Assembly: GCA_045615705.1 (NCBI GenBank)
Contig: JAZLFH010000054.1
Coordinates: forward strand, 1 to 32,764
Length of the DNA: 32,764 nt
From: JAZLFH01 sp045615705
GTDB lineage: Bacteria; Bacillota; Clostridia; UMGS1883
Reading direction: 5' to 3'
Shown here piece after piece: positions 30,289-32,764 of the stretch. The translations under genes and the position numbers were made by a program. Position 1 is the stretch's first letter. Each line of letters begins with the position of its first letter. The notes under the pieces were generated by a model. That model worked only from the letters and a program-made list of their open reading frames with translations. It was not told where the DNA came from and did no database searches.

Positions 30289-32764
30289 ACTTTGTGATAT
30301 TCTTTTAGAACTTGACAGTGTTAAAAAGATGCTTACCGCAATAAAAAGCGGCAAGCATCCGTTTAATGTTACCGGGGTCTGCGAATCGCAAAAGGCACAC
30401 CTTATAGCAACGCTTTGCGAAAAAACCAATAAAAGGGCAATTGTTGTTACAAACAGCGAATCTCAGGCAATGAGGCTAAATGATGACATAAACTTTTTTT
30501 TATGTAATTCGGTGTATATACCACCGGGAGAACTTAATTTTTATAAAGTTGAAGCATCGCAACATGCTGAAGAGTATAATAAAACAGTTGCACTTAAAAA
30601 TTTTGAGGAGAAAAAGTTAGGAGTGGTATCCGTTGACACTTTTCTCCGTTTTGTCGTGGAAAAAAATAAAATAAATTCTAAGGATTTATCAATAAAAGTA
30701 GGAAAGAATCTTGACATTGAAAAATTTTCTTCAACGCTTTGTGATATGGGTTACACAAGAGAATACACAGTAGAGTCAAAGGGTCAGTTTTCAGTGAGAG
30801 GCGGTATTGTGGATATATTTTCAATAAATTCGTTTAATCCTGTCAGAATAGAACTCTTTGGCGATGAAGTTGATTCCATAAGGACATTTGATCCGGAAAC
30901 ACAGTTGTCCGAAAAAAACATAAAAGAGATAAGTATTATTCCTGCTAAACTTGAAGACGAAACTGCAAGCATATTAAGTTATATTGCGGAGGATGATTTG
31001 GTAATCCTTGATGAGCCATCCCGAATAAAAGAAAGAGCAAAAACGATAGAAACAGAAGTTTATCGGATTGTATCGGACCTTTTGGAGAAAAACATAATAT
31101 CGGAAAAGAAAGATAAGTATATCAATTCTTACGAAGATATGCTCAAAGAGGCACTCAAAAGGTGCCTGATAGGAATTTTTTCAATTAACAGAAGTGCGGA
31201 AGATTACAAAGAGAAGGCAGTTTACAATATCACGGTAAAGACAAATGCTTCATATAACGGTAATACAGAACTGTTGTTTGAAGATGTTAACAGATGGATA
31301 GATGACGGTTATAGAATTGCAATTGCCGGAGGCGACCGGTCAAAATCAAAGAGAATAGAAGAACTGTTAAATAAGAATGATATAAAAGCAAAAATACAAG
31401 AAAGAGACAGTTTTACAAATGATGAAATCGCAGTTTATGAAGGCGTTTTAAAAAAGGGATTTGAATATCCGATTGAAAAAATAGTCTTTCTCAGCGATTC
31501 GGATATTTTGCAAGGAAGAATTAAGAAAAAGACAAGAAAGACAAAGAAAAACATAATAAGAGATATAGACGACTTAACGGTAGGCGATTTTGTTGTACAC
31601 GACACACACGGCATAGGAAAATATTTGGGAATAGTGCGTCTTACGGTAAGCGAAGTAAGTCGTGATTATATAAAATTAGAGTACCGCGGAGGAGAATTTT
31701 TGTATCTCCCCGTGGGTCAGCTTGAAAATGTTACAAAGTATATCGGCGGCGAAATAAAAAGCATTCGCCTCAGTAAACTCGGAGGCACAGAATGGTCAGG
31801 GGTAAAAAGGCGGGTAAAAGAGTCGGTAAAAGATTTTGCAGATAAACTAATATCGCTCTATGCCGAAAGAGAAAAAAGTGAAGGACACGCATTTTCAAAA
31901 GATTCAATATGGCAAAGGCAGTTTGAAGATGAGTTCGAATATGAAGAAACTGAGGATCAAATAAAGTGTATCAACGAAATTAAGCGTGATATGGAAAAAA
32001 CACGCCCGATGGACAGACTTTTGTGCGGAGATGTGGGATTTGGAAAGACGGAAGTTGCTATGCGTGGAGCGTTTAAAGCGGTTCTTGACGGATATCAGGT
32101 TGCTTATTTGGTTCCGACAACCGTTCTTGCCTCACAACACTACAATAACTTTGCGGAAAGGATGAAAAATTTTCCTGTTACAGTTAAAATGTTATCTCGG
32201 TTTTGTACGCCAAAGGAAGTCAAAACGACACTTGAAATGCTAAAAACAGGTGAGTGCGACATAGTGGTGGGAACTCACAAACTTTTAGGTGATAAAGTTA
32301 AATTTAAAAAACTCGGTCTTTTGATTGTTGACGAAGAACAGCGATTTGGAGTATCACATAAAGAAAAAATTAAAGAAATCAAGAAAAATGTTGATGTTTT
32401 AACGCTGAGTGCTACACCAATACCGAGAACACTTCATATGGCAATGGTCGGAATCAGAGATATGAGCCTCATTCAAACACCTCCGGAAAACAGATTCCCT
32501 GTTCAAACTTATGTTATTGAATATAACGAAGATGTTGTGCTTAATGCAATTGAGAGGGAACTTTCAAGAGGAGGTCAAGTATATTATCTCTGCAATAACA
32601 TTAAGGCACTTCCTTCGATTGCAGCAAGGCTTAAAGAAAAACTTCCGGACAGAAACATAGTCTATGCCCACGGCAGAATGGGAGAATCGGCACTTGAAAA
32701 AGTCATGATGGAATTCCAAGAAGGAAATATAGATGTTTTAGTTTGCACAACGATTATAGAAACA
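30278..32764 (+). CDS. mfd: Transcription-repair coupling factor Mfd (3' end outside window)
   Basis: 829 codons, open to the window edge. ATG at 30278 overlaps the end of pth by 11 nt. Seen in order: UvrB-homology region (~30-250; VSVDTFLRFV, QFSVRGGIVDIFS, IELFGDEVDSIRTFDP); CarD-like RNA-polymerase-interacting domain (~430-500; LTVGDFVVHDTHGIGKYLGI, EYRGGEFLYLPVGQLE); and translocase domain 1 with CGDVGFGKTE (Walker A, ~583-592), PTTVLASQHY, DEEQRFG (~685) and LSATPIPRTLH. Domain 2 has begun (VYYLCNNI, IVYAHGRMGE) and is cut off at VLVCTTIIET. Mfd removes stalled RNA polymerase and recruits UvrA. A full protein would be about 1,140-1,180 aa. Same pth-mfd order as B. subtilis. Confidence 0.97.
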   Translation, partial: MTNKLCDILLELDSVKKMLTAIKSGKHPFNVTGVCESQKAHLIATLCEKTNKRAIVVTNSESQAMRLNDDINFFLCNSVYIPPGELNFYKVEASQHAEEYNKTVALKNFEEKKLGVVSVDTFLRFVVEKNKINSKDLSIKVGKNLDIEKFSSTLCDMGYTREYTVESKGQFSVRGGIVDIFSINSFNPVRIELFGDEVDSIRTFDPETQLSEKNIKEISIIPAKLEDETASILSYIAEDDLVILDEPSRIKERAKTIETEVYRIVSDLLEKNIISEKKDKYINSYEDMLKEALKRCLIGIFSINRSAEDYKEKAVYNITVKTNASYNGNTELLFEDVNRWIDDGYRIAIAGGDRSKSKRIEELLNKNDIKAKIQERDSFTNDEIAVYEGVLKKGFEYPIEKIVFLSDSDILQGRIKKKTRKTKKNIIRDIDDLTVGDFVVHDTHGIGKYLGIVRLTVSEVSRDYIKLEYRGGEFLYLPVGQLENVTKYIGGEIKSIRLSKLGGTEWSGVKRRVKESVKDFADKLISLYAEREKSEGHAFSKDSIWQRQFEDEFEYEETEDQIKCINEIKRDMEKTRPMDRLLCGDVGFGKTEVAMRGAFKAVLDGYQVAYLVPTTVLASQHYNNFAERMKNFPVTVKMLSRFCTPKEVKTTLEMLKTGECDIVVGTHKLLGDKVKFKKLGLLIVDEEQRFGVSHKEKIKEIKKNVDVLTLSATPIPRTLHMAMVGIRDMSLIQTPPENRFPVQTYVIEYNEDVVLNAIERELSRGGQVYYLCNNIKALPSIAARLKEKLPDRNIVYAHGRMGESALEKVMMEFQEGNIDVLVCTTIIET

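Noticed and set aside
1..32764. CRISPR array, prophage, transposon, tRNA or rRNA
   Set aside because: No regularly spaced repeats, transposase, integrase, capsid or tRNA cloverleaf signals were seen on either strand.

Overview
The window comes from a low-GC, anaerobic, spore-forming Firmicute of class Clostridia. Evidence for this: sigma-A type promoters (TTGACA/TATAAT, 16-17 nt spacers), strong AGGAGG ribosome sites, AT-rich codon use, pyruvate formate-lyase with its activase, sporulation genes (yabP, yabQ, spoVG), Clostridia-style surface proteins (SLH-like, copper-amine-oxidase 'stalk' domains) and Firmicutes-type gene order (spoVG-prs-pth-mfd; yabP-yabQ-divIC-yabR; rsmD-coaD). I see no phage, IS element, CRISPR array, tRNA or rRNA. 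The window is mostly core chromosome, with a few accessory surface genes at the left.

Layout. 1-4400: the tail of a GNAT acetyltransferase, a membrane O-acyltransferase and a large secreted multidomain alkaline phosphatase. 4496-7609: a ZTP (pfl-motif) riboswitch with intrinsic terminator, then pflB and pflA. 7667-9010: a secreted SLH/glucosaminidase protein and a very long perfect hairpin. 9076-13906: uvrB-uvrA. 13959-15571: yabP, yabQ, a DivIC/FtsB-like gene and an S1-domain protein (YabR). 15592-18645 (mostly minus strand): murA, an unknown membrane protein, ruvX and a DUF1292 gene, with a probable 6S RNA at the downstream end. 18682-23557: a tetrahydrofolate (THF) riboswitch, then folT, folC, a 5TM-LYT/PP2C receptor phosphatase and an RsbW-like kinase in one tight operon. 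23568-26694 (minus): a NlpC/P60 hydrolase, then rsmD, coaD, a coiled-coil gene and yebC. 26744-28254 (minus): murC. 28204-32764: spoVG, then prs, pth and mfd (open at the window edge).

How it fits together. Two riboswitches report one-carbon/folate status. A ZTP aptamer sits before formate-producing pyruvate formate-lyase, and a THF aptamer sits before folate uptake (folT) and folate polyglutamylation (folC). The THF-headed transcript runs on with 3-24 nt gaps into a membrane receptor PP2C phosphatase and an anti-sigma-type kinase. This apparent coupling of folate sensing to partner-switching signalling is the most unusual thing in the window.

Other points of note: a family of three near-identical GTGTCGCA hairpins at gene ends, two sharing an 18-nt tail; divergent murC/spoVG promoters whose -10 boxes overlap, beside a 10-bp inverted repeat; and several genes whose best start is downstream of the longest ORF start (pflB, uvrA, ruvX, murC, spoVG, NlpC/P60).
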